A stretch of DNA of 64,000 nt from Moritella sp. (GCF_013215705.1 NZ_JABSQR010000012.1:86415-150414); one strand, 5' to 3'; shown: positions 19,219 through 27,766, numbered from the stretch's first letter. The notes: generated from the sequence alone by a model not told the origin. Numbers and translations are program-made.

Positions 19219-20298
19219 TTATTTTTCCTTACTATTTTCAGATGCGCCTAGTCGTTCAAGACTATATGAACCATCTAGTACACGAGACCACCATGTTTTA
19301 TTATTTAAATACCATTCAACTGTACTTCTAATACCTGATTCGAACGTTTCCTTTGGTGTCCAACCAAGTTCACGCTCAATCTTTGATGCATCTATTGCGT
19401 ACCGAACATCATGTCCAGGTCGGTCTGTTACGTAAGTAATTAAATCTTGATAGTTAGTAACACCGTTTGGTTTATTTGGCACTAACTCTTCAAGTAAATT
19501 ACAAATAGTTTTCACAACATCGATGTTTGCTTTCTCGTTATGACCACCAATATTGTAGGTTTCTCCTACCTCACCTTCAGTAACTACTTTATATAACGCA
19601 CGAGCATGATCCTCAACAAACAGCCAGTCTCGGATCTGCATGCCATTACCATAAACAGGCAAAGGTTTACCCTCGACTGCATTTAAAATAACTAACGGGA
19701 TTAGTTTTTCAGGGAAATGGTAAGGGCCATAGTTATTCGAGCAATTAGTTACCAAGGTTGGTAGACCATAGGTTCGCTGCCATGCGCGAACTAAATGGTC
19801 ACTTGATGCTTTTGACGCTGAATAAGGGCTACTTGGTTCATATGATGTTGTTTCTGTAAATAAGTCATCCGTTCCTTCTAAATCGCCATATACTTCATCA
19901 GTAGAGATATGGTGGAAACGAAATGCATCCTTACGAATTTTTTCAAGCTTATTCCAGTAAGAACGTGTCGCTTCAAGTAAGGTATACGTACCAACAATGT
20001 TGGTTTCAATAAATGCTGCGGGACCATCAATTGAACGGTCTACATGCGACTCTGCTGCCAAGTGCATTACGGCATCAGGCTGATATTCCGAAAACACTCT
20101 ATCTAGCTCTTCACGGCTGCAAATATCGACTTGTTCAAACACATAGCGGTCATTGTTTTCAATATCAACTAATGACTCTAAGTTGCCAGCATAGGTTAAT
20201 TTATCTACATTGATGATACTGTCATTTGTGTTGTTGATAACATGACGAATAACAGCTGAGCCGATAAAACCAGCACCGCCAGTAACGAGGATTTTCAT
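19219..20298 (-). CDS. rmlB: dTDP-glucose 4,6-dehydratase
   Basis: Cytoplasmic NAD-dependent dehydratase making dTDP-4-keto-6-deoxyglucose. It has 359 residues with the Rossmann motif TGGAGFIGS at 6-14, the catalytic [12 protein letters not shown] segment containing the Thr-Asp-Glu triad, and [11 protein letters not shown] with the Tyr/Lys pair. [15 protein letters not shown] completes the family signature. It heads the rmlB-rmlA-aminotransferase unit, 200 bases after wzc. The spacer contains a hairpin at 20383-20408 that could reduce read-through from wza-wzb-wzc. Confidence 0.97.
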   Translation of the reverse strand: MKILVTGGAGFIGSAVIRHVINNTNDSIINVDKLTYAGNLESLVDIENNDRYVFEQVDICSREELDRVFSEYQPDAVMHLAAESHVDRSIDGPAAFIETNIVGTYTLLEATRSYWNKLEKIRKDAFRFHHISTDEVYGDLEGTDDLFTETTSYEPSSPYSASKASSDHLVRAWQRTYGLPTLVTNCSNNYGPYHFPEKLIPLVILNAVEGKPLPVYGNGMQIRDWLFVEDHARALYKVVTEGEVGETYNIGGHNEKANIDVVKTICNLLEELVPNKPNGVTNYQDLITYVTDRPGHDVRYAIDASKIERELGWTPKETFESGIRSTVEWYLNNKTWWSRVLDGSYSLERLGASENSKEK

Positions 20299-20382
20299 AC
20301 TTTTCTCTTGTATTAAATTCTAAAATTAACTCACGAAAGCGAGTATATAAATGAAGATTAACTGATATTATTCATTTTTATA

Positions 20383-20408
20383 TCTCAGTGATGTTTATAC
20401 CACTGAGA
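20383..20408 (-). terminator. Hairpin between wzc and rmlB, possible attenuator
   Basis: Eight-base stem (TCTCAGTG/CACTGAGA) with a 10-base loop in the wzc-rmlB spacer. On the minus strand it is not followed by a good T run. A stem-loop after wzc is known to limit downstream transcription in E. coli group 1 capsule clusters; the parallel here is inference. Confidence 0.35.
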
Positions 20409-20497
20409 CATATTTTATCTATTTTGAGACATTCCATATCGGACAATCCCTTGTACAGCCTAGCTATTACGGGTTTTTAGTAACAGGCCCCAATAGG

Positions 20498-22687
20498 TTA
20501 TGATTTATCACTCTCGTAGCTATAGTTATAATAACCATACCCATAAGACGCACTGGCTTTCTTCTCAACCGCATTCAGAATAAAGCCTTTCACTTCAATC
20601 CCAGCCATTTCAAAGCGATGCCTTGCAACTTCAATTTCTTTTACCGAATTCTGACCAAAGCGGCCGACCATTAAGGTTGTGCCCACCAATGCGCCAACAA
20701 TGCTTGGGTCTGTTACTGCCAGTACCGGTGGTGTATCAATCAACACTAAATCATATTCACTTGATGCCCAAGTGATAAAGTCAGCAAAGCGTGGGTGCAT
20801 TAATAGTTCAGACGGGTTCGGTGGTACTTGCCCACGAGTAATAATATCGAGGTTGTCAATACCTGATGTTTTGATCACATCTTTGGGTTCTAATTTACCC
20901 GACAGCATTTCTGATAAACCGTTCTCCCAGGCCAGATTAAAGTGGCGCTGTAGGTAACCTTTACGCATGTCACCATCGACCAGCAGTACTTTTTGCCCCG
21001 TTTTTGCAATCACAGCCGCAAAGTTAACCGATACAAATGACTTACCAATGCCAGGTGCCGGACCCGAGATCATCACTACATTGTTTTTCGCTTCCATCAT
21101 GGCAAAGTGCATGCTGGTACGTAGGCCACGTAATGCTTCAATCGCTAAATCCGCTGGGTTAGATTCTGCTAACAAGGTTTCATGTAATTCAAAATGCTTC
21201 TTACGCTTATTGTGCTTAACCTTAACGTCCATCTCAGCTTGCCAATCTGACATTGGGATGCTGGCATAAACGGGTAGCCCTAATGCTTCAATCTCATCCG
21301 GGTTTTCGACCCCTTTATGCAACGCAGCGCGCACCAACACAACAGCTACCGCTAACATGGCACCCAGTAACGTCGCTAATACTACAATCAGTGACTTTTT
21401 CGGTTTAACCGCGTTGCTATACGCTTGTGCTTTATCGAGAATACGTACATTACCTACGGTACCGGCTTTTAAAATATTCAGCTCTTGCACCTTGTTTAAT
21501 AACTGAATATAAATCTGTTGATTCACTTCAACATCACGCTTCATGCGCAATACGTCACGCTGGGTTCTTGGTAATTTTTGAACTTGTGCATTCAGCTCGT
21601 TTTGTTTCGCCAATAACACTTGGCGTTTATCTAACAGCGATTTATAAGCCGGATGATCCTTGGTAAAACGTTGGCTTATTTCACTTTCTTTAAAGGTTAA
21701 CTCGTTTAACTTTGACTCTAACGCCACCATCACTTTTAAGGTAGATGCGGCTTCTAAGCCTAAGTCGATTGAGTCGTTGTCTTGGCGAAAACGGTTCAGC
21801 CTATCTTCAGCCGCGGTTAACTCAATTTTAATGTTGGGTAAATGACCTTGTAAAAATGCCAGGCTTTTTTCTGCTTCTGCCGAATTACGTTGTACATTTT
21901 GTAAGAAGTAGTTTTGACTTATATCATTCAGAATATCTTCAATTAAGGTTTTATCTTCACCATTGAATGACAGTTGCAAAATACCAGTTTGTTTACCACG
22001 TTCGCTTACCGATAAATCCCGCTGTAGCCATTGAATGGCATCGAGTTTAGATTGTTTAATTACCGAAAACTCATCGGCGTTGTTACCCACCAAGGCTTGC
22101 ACAAATAAACGATAATCATTGCTTTGGGCTAATTCACCCACAACACCGGATAAAATCTTGCGCTCATTACCGTCATATAATGAATAAGCACCGTTACTGG
22201 CATCATCAATGATTAGAGTAAATGCCGGTGAAGCATAACTTGGAATTTCAAAACGGCTAATGACGATGTCATTCTGTTGACCGCTCATACGTGCTAGCCC
22301 TTTACCGACCACAGGCAGGTATTTAGGCACACCAAACGTGGTTAAATTGAGTTTTTCAACGGTTTGGCTTAAGATCATACGGGATTTAATGATCTCAATT
22401 TCGGTAGACGAAGAAGACTCACTGGAAAACATATCGCCCATGTCACCAACAAGGGCAGACATACCACTACTTTTTTGTTCGACTTGGATCAAGGCATCAG
22501 CTTTATAAATCGGTGTCGCTAATAACGCATAACTAATACCAAATACAGCAAAGATAATGGTAACAGCAATAATGCTCCAACCCGCATCGAGTAATATGCC
22601 GAATAACTTGCCTAAATCGATTTCGTCCGCATCACCGCTTGGTGACGCCTGCGATTTGTTGCTCTGATTAAGAGTATTGCTGTTCAT
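20498..22687 (-). CDS. wzc: Wzc polysaccharide co-polymerase and bacterial tyrosine kinase
   Basis: A 729-residue inner-membrane autokinase controlling chain length and export with Wza. Two transmembrane helices (about 35-57 and 430-452) flank a large periplasmic coiled-coil Wzz domain. The cytoplasmic BY-kinase has Walker A SGPAPGIGKSF (541-551), Walker A' LLVDGDMRKG (568-577) and Walker B LVLIDTPP (647-654). The Walker A loop is slightly unusual, with Gly-Pro-Ala-Pro-Gly where enterobacterial Wzc has a Ser-Pro form. The Tyr-rich tail YGYGYYNYSYE (715-725) is the autophosphorylation cluster removed by Wzb. A terminator-like hairpin separates it from wzb. Confidence 0.96.
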   Translation of the reverse strand: MNSNTLNQSNKSQASPSGDADEIDLGKLFGILLDAGWSIIAVTIIFAVFGISYALLATPIYKADALIQVEQKSSGMSALVGDMGDMFSSESSSSTEIEIIKSRMILSQTVEKLNLTTFGVPKYLPVVGKGLARMSGQQNDIVISRFEIPSYASPAFTLIIDDASNGAYSLYDGNERKILSGVVGELAQSNDYRLFVQALVGNNADEFSVIKQSKLDAIQWLQRDLSVSERGKQTGILQLSFNGEDKTLIEDILNDISQNYFLQNVQRNSAEAEKSLAFLQGHLPNIKIELTAAEDRLNRFRQDNDSIDLGLEAASTLKVMVALESKLNELTFKESEISQRFTKDHPAYKSLLDKRQVLLAKQNELNAQVQKLPRTQRDVLRMKRDVEVNQQIYIQLLNKVQELNILKAGTVGNVRILDKAQAYSNAVKPKKSLIVVLATLLGAMLAVAVVLVRAALHKGVENPDEIEALGLPVYASIPMSDWQAEMDVKVKHNKRKKHFELHETLLAESNPADLAIEALRGLRTSMHFAMMEAKNNVVMISGPAPGIGKSFVSVNFAAVIAKTGQKVLLVDGDMRKGYLQRHFNLAWENGLSEMLSGKLEPKDVIKTSGIDNLDIITRGQVPPNPSELLMHPRFADFITWASSEYDLVLIDTPPVLAVTDPSIVGALVGTTLMVGRFGQNSVKEIEVARHRFEMAGIEVKGFILNAVEKKASASYGYGYYNYSYESDKS

Positions 22688-22726
22688 AATAGTGATCTAA
22701 TTCCAATGTTTAAATTTAAGCGCTAA

Positions 22727-22755
22727 AAAGCGAGATTGTTGAGCAATCTCGCTTT
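22727..22755 (-). terminator. Hairpin with T run between wzb and wzc
   Basis: Twelve-base perfect stem (arms 22727-22738 and 22744-22755), 5-base loop. On the minus strand it is followed by TTTTTAGCG directly ahead of wzc. As wzc has no other obvious promoter, it probably acts as a partial terminator lowering wzc relative to wza and wzb. Confidence 0.7.
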
Positions 22756-22786
22756 ACTAACATATCTTGTATTAAGCTAATTGCTT

Positions 22787-22846
22787 TTAACCTAGCTGCG
22801 ATTAACCTAGCTACTCTTAGCCGAGTTACTTTTAACCTAGTTTTTG
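22787..22846. repeat. 15-bp tandem repeat, four imperfect copies, across the wzb stop
   Basis: Units start at 22787, 22802, 22817 and 22832, with pattern TTAACCTAG plus six variable bases. The last unit is the 3' end of wzb and contains its stop. On the minus strand every unit encodes two or three residues plus LG and a TAA stop (the third reads SA/LG variant), all in the wzb frame because 15 is a multiple of three. Confidence 0.85.
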
Positions 22847-23263
22847 GGCCCAAGCTTTTGCCGAGGCTTCAATCAGCTTGTAAGCATGATCAAACGCTTC
22901 TTTACGCTGGCGGTACGGGTCAGGAATGTCTTGCTTTTGCAGCCACTGACTAAACAACATGGTTTTACCACGTGCTTCTGGGGCAATATTTGTTACCGCG
23001 TTGATATGCCCTTGTTCCATGACTAAGATCAAATCAAACTCACGACACAAGGCCGAGGTTAACTGCCGGCCTTGATGACCCGCTAAACTAATACCGTGTT
23101 CCTCTGCAACCTGGCAAGCCAGTTTATCCGCAGGTTTACCCACCAGAGCGCCAACACCGGCAGACTCCACATTTTTATTTGGTAATAACGACTTAAGTAA
23201 ATACTCGCCTGATGGTGAGCGGCAAATATTACCCACGCACACCACTAAAATATTATTAAACAT
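22832..23263 (-). CDS. wzb: Wzb low-molecular-weight protein tyrosine phosphatase
   Basis: A 143-residue cytoplasmic phosphatase that removes phosphate from the Wzc tyrosine tail. The P-loop C-x5-R-S appears as CVGNICRSP with Cys9 and Arg15, and the general acid Asp is in DIPDPYRQ near residue 114. Its ATG overlaps the TAA of wza (TAATG), so translation is coupled. After its stop lie three extra copies of its own last five codons (15-bp tandem repeat) and then a hairpin terminator before wzc. Confidence 0.97.
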   Translation of the reverse strand: MFNNILVVCVGNICRSPSGEYLLKSLLPNKNVESAGVGALVGKPADKLACQVAEEHGISLAGHQGRQLTSALCREFDLILVMEQGHINAVTNIAPEARGKTMLFSQWLQKQDIPDPYRQRKEAFDHAYKLIEASAKAWAQKLG

Positions 23264-24429
23264 TACCAGCTCCTCACTCGACTAATGCCTTCAGTAATTT
23301 CATTAAACCCTGAGATAGTTGGTAATATCTGACCAATCACACGGTTCCAGCGGGTAATAGGTGCCGCAGTTACATAAACTATATCATAAGGCTGTAATTC
23401 AAATTCAGTACCGATAACCAGCGCCGCCGCATTACTAATGTCTAATTGATAAATGTCGGCAATGGTCGTCTTTTTAGCCTGACCAGTATCTGTTGCTACA
23501 CTATTTGTTGCTACAGTCGCTCGGTTAGCACGGACCACAAAGATACCAGTCGCATCTGCAGCCAGTTGATTAATACCACCTACGCTACTTAATGCTTCGG
23601 TAAGGCTCATGCCAGCGCGGTCAATTTTTAATAATTTAGGTTCGTTTACTTCGCCCATTACAAACACTTTTTGGCCATCGTTACGTGGCACATGCACAAT
23701 ATCACCCGGGACTAACAAACGGTTTTGAGTTAAATCACCACGTTGCATCAAGGCATGTAAAGACAATTTTTGCTCAACACCTTGACGGGTTAAGGTGACA
23801 TTACGCCAGTCGGCATCTTCCGCCAAACCACCGGCATTGTTGACCGCATCAAGTAGTGTTAATGGCACATTAGTAATAAATTGTTGACCAGGCTCATTAA
23901 CCTCACCGGTAATGTAGGCTTTTTTCGAGCGGAATGCGGCAACGTTAACGTCAACCTGAGGGGTTTCAATATACTTGGCTAGTTTTTTGGTTAACATGGC
24001 GCGAATTTCAACCACGGTTTTACCTGCGACCGGCACAAAGCCAATATAGGGATAAAAAATAGTACCGTCGGCATGTACCCAGTTACCCGATTCACTGGCA
24101 CTACGGTAAGAGCCTGCTGGAATAGTTAATTCAGGGTGGTCCCAAATTGTCACATTTAAAATGTCACCCGCACCAACCCGGTATTCATAAACGGCTAATT
24201 TGGCATCTAATTCAGGATTAATTCGCGCACTCAGACGTGGGGCTTTATAACTGGCCATCTTGTCGGCCGTTAACGGATACACATTAACCCGTTCTAAAAT
24301 ATCCACCGTTTCAGTATTATTTGCAGAATCATTCGTATCGTCTAAATTTAGGTAAGCGCCTGGAACGGTACAGCCAGCCAAGATTACCGGTAAGGCAACC
24401 GCCACCAGCAATTTTTTATAATGCTTCAT
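23263..24429 (-). CDS. wza: Wza outer-membrane polysaccharide export lipoprotein
   Basis: A 388-residue lipoprotein that forms the octameric outer-membrane export channel. The signal peptide MKHYKKLLVAVALPVILAGC ends in the lipobox LAGC, giving an acylated Cys20. The polysaccharide export domain (YRVGAGDILNVTIWDHPEL, about residues 80-100) is followed by two SLBB domains (AYITGEVNEPGQQF and VFVMGEVNEPKLL) and a C-terminal stretch expected to form the amphipathic helix. An ATG three codons earlier (24438) is also possible; the chosen one has GGA at a sensible distance. It is the first gene after the ops element, with a leader of about 500 bases. Confidence 0.95.
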   Translation of the reverse strand: MKHYKKLLVAVALPVILAGCTVPGAYLNLDDTNDSANNTETVDILERVNVYPLTADKMASYKAPRLSARINPELDAKLAVYEYRVGAGDILNVTIWDHPELTIPAGSYRSASESGNWVHADGTIFYPYIGFVPVAGKTVVEIRAMLTKKLAKYIETPQVDVNVAAFRSKKAYITGEVNEPGQQFITNVPLTLLDAVNNAGGLAEDADWRNVTLTRQGVEQKLSLHALMQRGDLTQNRLLVPGDIVHVPRNDGQKVFVMGEVNEPKLLKIDRAGMSLTEALSSVGGINQLAADATGIFVVRANRATVATNSVATDTGQAKKTTIADIYQLDISNAAALVIGTEFELQPYDIVYVTAAPITRWNRVIGQILPTISGFNEITEGISRVRSW

Positions 24430-24708
24430 ATGATCCATTTTTTATTTTTAAAATTGGCGGAATTATACCGCGATGATGAGAACATAACTAAAGTGAGCAA
24501 AGCAACGAGACACTAATCACGTTTACAGGTCTCTATTTCCACTTTTATTTTATTCTATTTTAACTAAATATGTTACTTTAGCCATATGCATATTTACGTA
24601 TATGCGTTAACGGCCTCAAGCTTACACTTCAACTTGTATAGTTAAGCATAAAAAGTACAACAATGAGGTGATTTTCAATGTCAACGCAATACACAATAGA
24701 GAGCTTTT

Positions 24709-24924
24709 ATGTTCAGACGTTATGCCATTTTCACTAACAAGTTCCCGATGTTACATAATATAAACTTAATGATCGTTATATTCGTCATGCTGGTAAGTGT
24801 TTATCAATTAGTTGAAAATGAACAGCTAGTCTATGCGAACGGTATCGCCTTCGCGTTATTATCGGTGGTCATGTTTGCGCGTGCATCTGATTATAAACGT
24901 AAATTTTTAGCGACGAATAAATAG
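24709..24924 (+). CDS. Small membrane protein of unknown function
   Basis: A 71-residue plus-strand frame with a ribosome-binding site (AGAGAG about 8 bases before the ATG). The product has two hydrophobic segments (about residues 18-35 and 43-58) between basic ends (MFRRY at the start, DYKRKFLATNK at the end), so it should sit in the inner membrane as a hairpin. I recognise no family. It lies entirely within the region transcribed on the opposite strand as the wza leader, downstream of the ops element, so it would be antisense to that leader. Real coding status is likely but not certain. Confidence 0.6.
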   Translation: MFRRYAIFTNKFPMLHNINLMIVIFVMLVSVYQLVENEQLVYANGIAFALLSVVMFARASDYKRKFLATNK

Positions 24925-24941
24925 CTTATTGTTAAAAAATG

Positions 24942-24953
24942 CACGCTACCGCC
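24942..24953 (-). promoter_or_regulatory. ops element (JUMPStart core), RfaH recruitment site
   Basis: The minus strand reads GGCGGTAGCGTG, an exact match to the ops consensus that recruits RfaH to RNA polymerase in polysaccharide operons. An upstream CTGCTACCTTAG makes a six-base stem (GCTACC/GGTAGC, 24945-24950 and 24958-24963) of the kind formed by the non-template strand in the paused complex. It lies about 490 bases before the wza start. A candidate promoter would have to lie at 24960-25016; TTGAAA with a weak TATCGG-like -10 is the only one I see. Confidence 0.85.
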
Positions 24954-25016
24954 CTAAGGTAGCAGTACCCCAAGACCGATATTTTTCGCCAATTGTTCAT
25001 TTCAAGCCAAAATAAA

Positions 25017-25056
25017 AAGAGTATTAGATAGTATGAATTTCTATCTAATTACTCTT
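25017..25056 (-). terminator. Long hairpin terminator after the methyltransferase gene
   Basis: Arms of 15 and 16 bases (25017-25031 and 25041-25056) pair perfectly except for one bulged base; the loop is 9 bases. On the minus strand it is followed by TTTATTTT. It should insulate the polysaccharide promoter from the TrmB-like gene upstream. Confidence 0.65.
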
Positions 25057-25328
25057 CTTGAATTCAACTTATAAAGTCCGCGCAATATTCGCACAAATAA
25101 TAAGGTTGAGCAAGTAATGAACATACTCATTATTAGCTATATCTCACAACTATGAAATATAATAAATAAAATTAAAAATAAACATAAAACCACAGATTTA
25201 ATTACACTTTAATTTGGTTTATGCGCAAAAAAACAGCTATCACTTGATATTGGCAGGTCGTCAACATTAAACATGTAAGCATTTGTAAGAAATACACATA
25301 CACCCACTTCATAGTTTGCCTATCATGT

Positions 25329-26030
25329 TCATAAATCAGCCAATAATTGCCATGAGGTTTGACCACTCGCCCAATATTTACGTTCAAACGGCGTTGTTGC
25401 TTCTGCTGCCGTATAAGTCTGTAATTCACTCTTAACCTTCGCCAACGCCAACGCACGTTGAAACTCTTGCAAGTACAACGCCCAGTTACTGCGCAGCTCT
25501 AATTCACCACCCAATGCTAAGATAGACGGGAATACTGCGGCACCATGCCAGCGACGTTGTAAATGTTTGGCTTTTGGCCAAGGGTTTGGATATAAAATGT
25601 AGTGCTTGTGTAACAGCCAACCGGCATCAACCGCTAAACGCCATAGATCGTTTAAATCAACCTGGAATAAATGATAAACCTGACCATCGACTTGGTGCGC
25701 ATGACGGTGCTGGTCGTTACGATCTAACCGGTCTGCCGATTTATCCATACCAAACACTAAACAGTCAGGATGCAGCTGTGCGATCTTGGCGGTGCTTTCA
25801 CCCACACCACAGCAAGAATCAAAGATGATTGGACGCGGATCGGCCGCAACAATCGCTTGCATCTGTTTAAAGGCTTCAACAGTATGCTGGCGATACGGTT
25901 TACGGAATTTGTGCTTAAGATGTTTTAATACCACTTCATCCAGATGCTCGTTCAAGCCTGTTTGGTTGGTGGTGATCTCGCGAGAGTTGCCAGCGGCTTC
26001 GTCTTGCATTGCTTGTTGTTCAGTATTCAT
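25329..26030 (-). CDS. TrmB-like SAM-dependent methyltransferase
   Basis: A 233-residue protein with an AdoMet-binding motif IIFDSCCGVGESTAKIAQ (about 68-85) and the sequence YILYPNPWPKAKHLQRRWHG (about 144-163). The second aligns with the FPDPWPKKRHHKRR signature of tRNA (guanine-46-N7)-methyltransferase TrmB, but the Asp of that motif is Asn here and the first motif differs from TrmB's ExGxGxG form. It is therefore a TrmB-family paralogue; whether it modifies tRNA G46 is uncertain. The N-terminal 40 residues are polar and low in conserved features. It is followed by a strong terminator. Confidence 0.75.
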   Translation of the reverse strand: MNTEQQAMQDEAAGNSREITTNQTGLNEHLDEVVLKHLKHKFRKPYRQHTVEAFKQMQAIVAADPRPIIFDSCCGVGESTAKIAQLHPDCLVFGMDKSADRLDRNDQHRHAHQVDGQVYHLFQVDLNDLWRLAVDAGWLLHKHYILYPNPWPKAKHLQRRWHGAAVFPSILALGGELELRSNWALYLQEFQRALALAKVKSELQTYTAAEATTPFERKYWASGQTSWQLLADL

Positions 26031-26092
26031 TTTTATTACCGATTTTAAATATTAGTGATGACCCCAGCTTCCCTTTCAAAAAAGCTAAGAGC

Positions 26093-26160
26093 CGACCCCC
26101 TACCTCCCCCTATTCTTTATTAATAAAAAGTAAGGGGTGGGCTAGGGAGGGCTTTATATA
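26093..26160. repeat. Intergenic imperfect palindrome, family 1 copy A
   Basis: About 65 bases made of C-rich and G-rich arms (CCCCCTACCTCCCCCTATTC and AGTAAGGGGTGGGCTAGGG) around TTTATTAATAAAA. A second copy with the same order of blocks is at 30597-30668. It lies just past the end of the decayed yafO frame. Confidence 0.75.
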
Positions 26161-26163
26161 TTT

Positions 26164-26577
26164 TCAGAATTTACGTCTAAAGTTTTCCGCCATTATAGCT
26201 ATTTTAAACATAACTTGGTTATTTCTAGCCTACTCATGAGCATTCGGAGATAAGATCGCGATTAATAAGTAACAATTTTCATCCACTCCACCTTGGCAAT
26301 AGACTAGATGTGTATCACTGGTTCTATAAAATTGCAGTTTATTTACCTGCCATTTCATATCCTCATCAAGTAAATGGATATGCCGTACATCTTCATTCTT
26401 TAATGTCGGCATCGTATTGGGATGATCATAAGGAACATCACGGCCAAAGGTATCAGGTAACTGACCTGTTAATTTATAGAGCTTAAAATCACTGACAAGC
26501 GAACTAAGCTCTGATTCATTCAATTACTCAATTAAAGGTCTCGATTTAAAGATGCGAATATTATTCGATAAATTCAT
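26164..26577 (-). pseudogene. yafO: YafO-type mRNA interferase toxin with two in-frame stops
   Basis: Ribosome-dependent mRNase toxin of the YafN-YafO module. The minus-strand frame from the ATG at 26577 to TGA at 26164 is 137 codons, like E. coli YafO (132). It contains TAA at codon 18 (26524-26526) and TAG at 26230-26232, with no frameshift. Between them the 97-residue open part carries the family core: TGQLPDTFGRDVPYDHP, RHIHLLDEDMKW, and HLVYCQGGVDENCYLLIAIL. After the TAG the frame still reads ARNNQVMFKIAIMAENFRRK, the expected YafO C-terminus. The toxin is probably inactive, as it lacks both ends unless the stops are read through. Start overlaps the antitoxin end by 17 bases. Confidence 0.85.
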
Positions 26578-26848
26578 TTAAATCATCATCGCTAGCTGCA
26601 AGTAAATACTCTTCGTTTAATACTGCGAGCTCTTTCAACCTATCTTTAGATAAGCGGAACTTAGCTTGAATTAATTTACTATCAATCAGCTCCAGCATAC
26701 TCTCAAACATGTCTTTACTTACCATATAACCAGCCGTTTTATTATTCGACAGTACTGCAACAGGCTCTTCTATGAAGTACTGACACGGGTTTTTTCTAAC
26801 GTCAGTGACTGATACGGTTTTTTCAGCATAAATTGTTTGGATTGTCAT
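26561..26848 (-). CDS. yafN: YafN-type antitoxin (Phd/YefM family)
   Basis: A 95-residue antitoxin that would bind YafO and repress its own operon. It aligns over its length with E. coli YafN: the N-terminal IYAEKTVSVTDVRKNPCQYF with PVAVLSNNKTAGYMVS forms the Phd-like DNA-binding part, then a FRLSKDRLKELAVL helix and the acidic end ASDDDLNEFIE. I start at 26848 (MTIQTIYAEK), the usual family start; an ATG six codons earlier at 26866 is possible. It appears intact while its toxin partner is broken by two stop codons. Confidence 0.88.
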   Translation of the reverse strand: MTIQTIYAEKTVSVTDVRKNPCQYFIEEPVAVLSNNKTAGYMVSKDMFESMLELIDSKLIQAKFRLSKDRLKELAVLNEEYLLAASDDDLNEFIE

Positions 26849-26920
26849 AACTACACGCCCCTGCATGATGTGTACTTAATTATGTACTAAATAAAACATT
26901 TGCAAAGGTATAGATGTGTT

Positions 26921-27691
26921 TTAACTTCTTAGCCCTACCCCTTTACTGATCAAGCGGTATACCAATGCATAAAGCACAGCGATAAAACCGATGATGACAG
27001 CAAATGAATAGAATAATGGGATGTTGTCGATACCTAAGAAACCATTACGGAATGCACTGACCATATAAATGATTGGATTCACGTGTGAAATGGTTTCCCA
27101 TACTGGTGGTAACAGTGACGTTGAATAAAACACCCCGCCTAAATAGGTTAACGGCGTTAATACAAACGTGGGGATAATAGAAATATCGTCAAAGCTTTTG
27201 GCAAAAATAGCATTTAATAAACCCGCTAATGAAAACAAGATCGACGTAAGTAATAACGTAGCCACGATCACGACTATGCTGTGTATTTGCAAGGGTACAA
27301 AAAACAGTGATACGCAAGTCACGATAAAACCGACTAATAAGCCGCGGGTAACACCGCCACCGACATAACCGGCAATAATGATATAAGTCGGTACCGGCGA
27401 TACTAATAACTCTTCAATATTGCCTTGAAACTTAGCGCTGTAAAACGACGAGGCCACATTCGAATACGAGTTGGTGATCACCGACATCATGATCAAGCCA
27501 GGAACGATAAACGCCATGTAGCTAAAGCCTTCCATCTGCCCGACGCGAGAACCGATCAGGTTACCGAAAATGACAAAATATAACGACATGGTGATCGCTG
27601 GCGGTACTAAGGTTTGCACCCAAATACGGGTAAAACGGGTGATCTCTTTATTCAGAATACTGTTAAACGCAATTAAATAATTTTGTTTCAT
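26921..27691 (-). CDS. yadH: ABC-2 type exporter permease, YadH-like
   Basis: A 256-residue inner-membrane permease with six hydrophobic helices, the same length as E. coli YadH. The ABC-2 signature region is present near NIEELLVSPVPTYIIIAGYV, with FLTP-like PLTYLGGVFYSTSLLPP toward the C-terminus. It pairs with the ATPase encoded upstream (27839-28765), with a 147-bp spacer containing a double-hairpin repeat. I start at MKQNYLIAFN (27691); an in-frame start at 27709 is less likely. Substrate is unknown. Confidence 0.88.
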   Translation of the reverse strand: MKQNYLIAFNSILNKEITRFTRIWVQTLVPPAITMSLYFVIFGNLIGSRVGQMEGFSYMAFIVPGLIMMSVITNSYSNVASSFYSAKFQGNIEELLVSPVPTYIIIAGYVGGGVTRGLLVGFIVTCVSLFFVPLQIHSIVVIVATLLLTSILFSLAGLLNAIFAKSFDDISIIPTFVLTPLTYLGGVFYSTSLLPPVWETISHVNPIIYMVSAFRNGFLGIDNIPLFYSFAVIIGFIAVLYALVYRLISKGVGLRS

Positions 27692-27766
27692 TTTAACTAA
27701 CCTACTCAAATATGGTGCAAACGGCGATACAAATTAGTGGAGAGTTAAATAAAGAAAGACAACTGT

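Larger units (their letters stand above)
24925..25328. other. Intergenic region with polysaccharide promoter side and terminator
   Basis: It holds the ops element (24942-24953), a probable promoter region on the minus strand (24960-25016) and a long hairpin (25017-25056). From 25057 to 25328 I see no gene, motif or repeat worth calling. Confidence 0.6.

Noticed and set aside
25202..25456. Minus-strand 84-codon frame overlapping the methyltransferase gene
   Set aside because: It starts within the methyltransferase coding sequence in another frame and its predicted protein has no family pattern.
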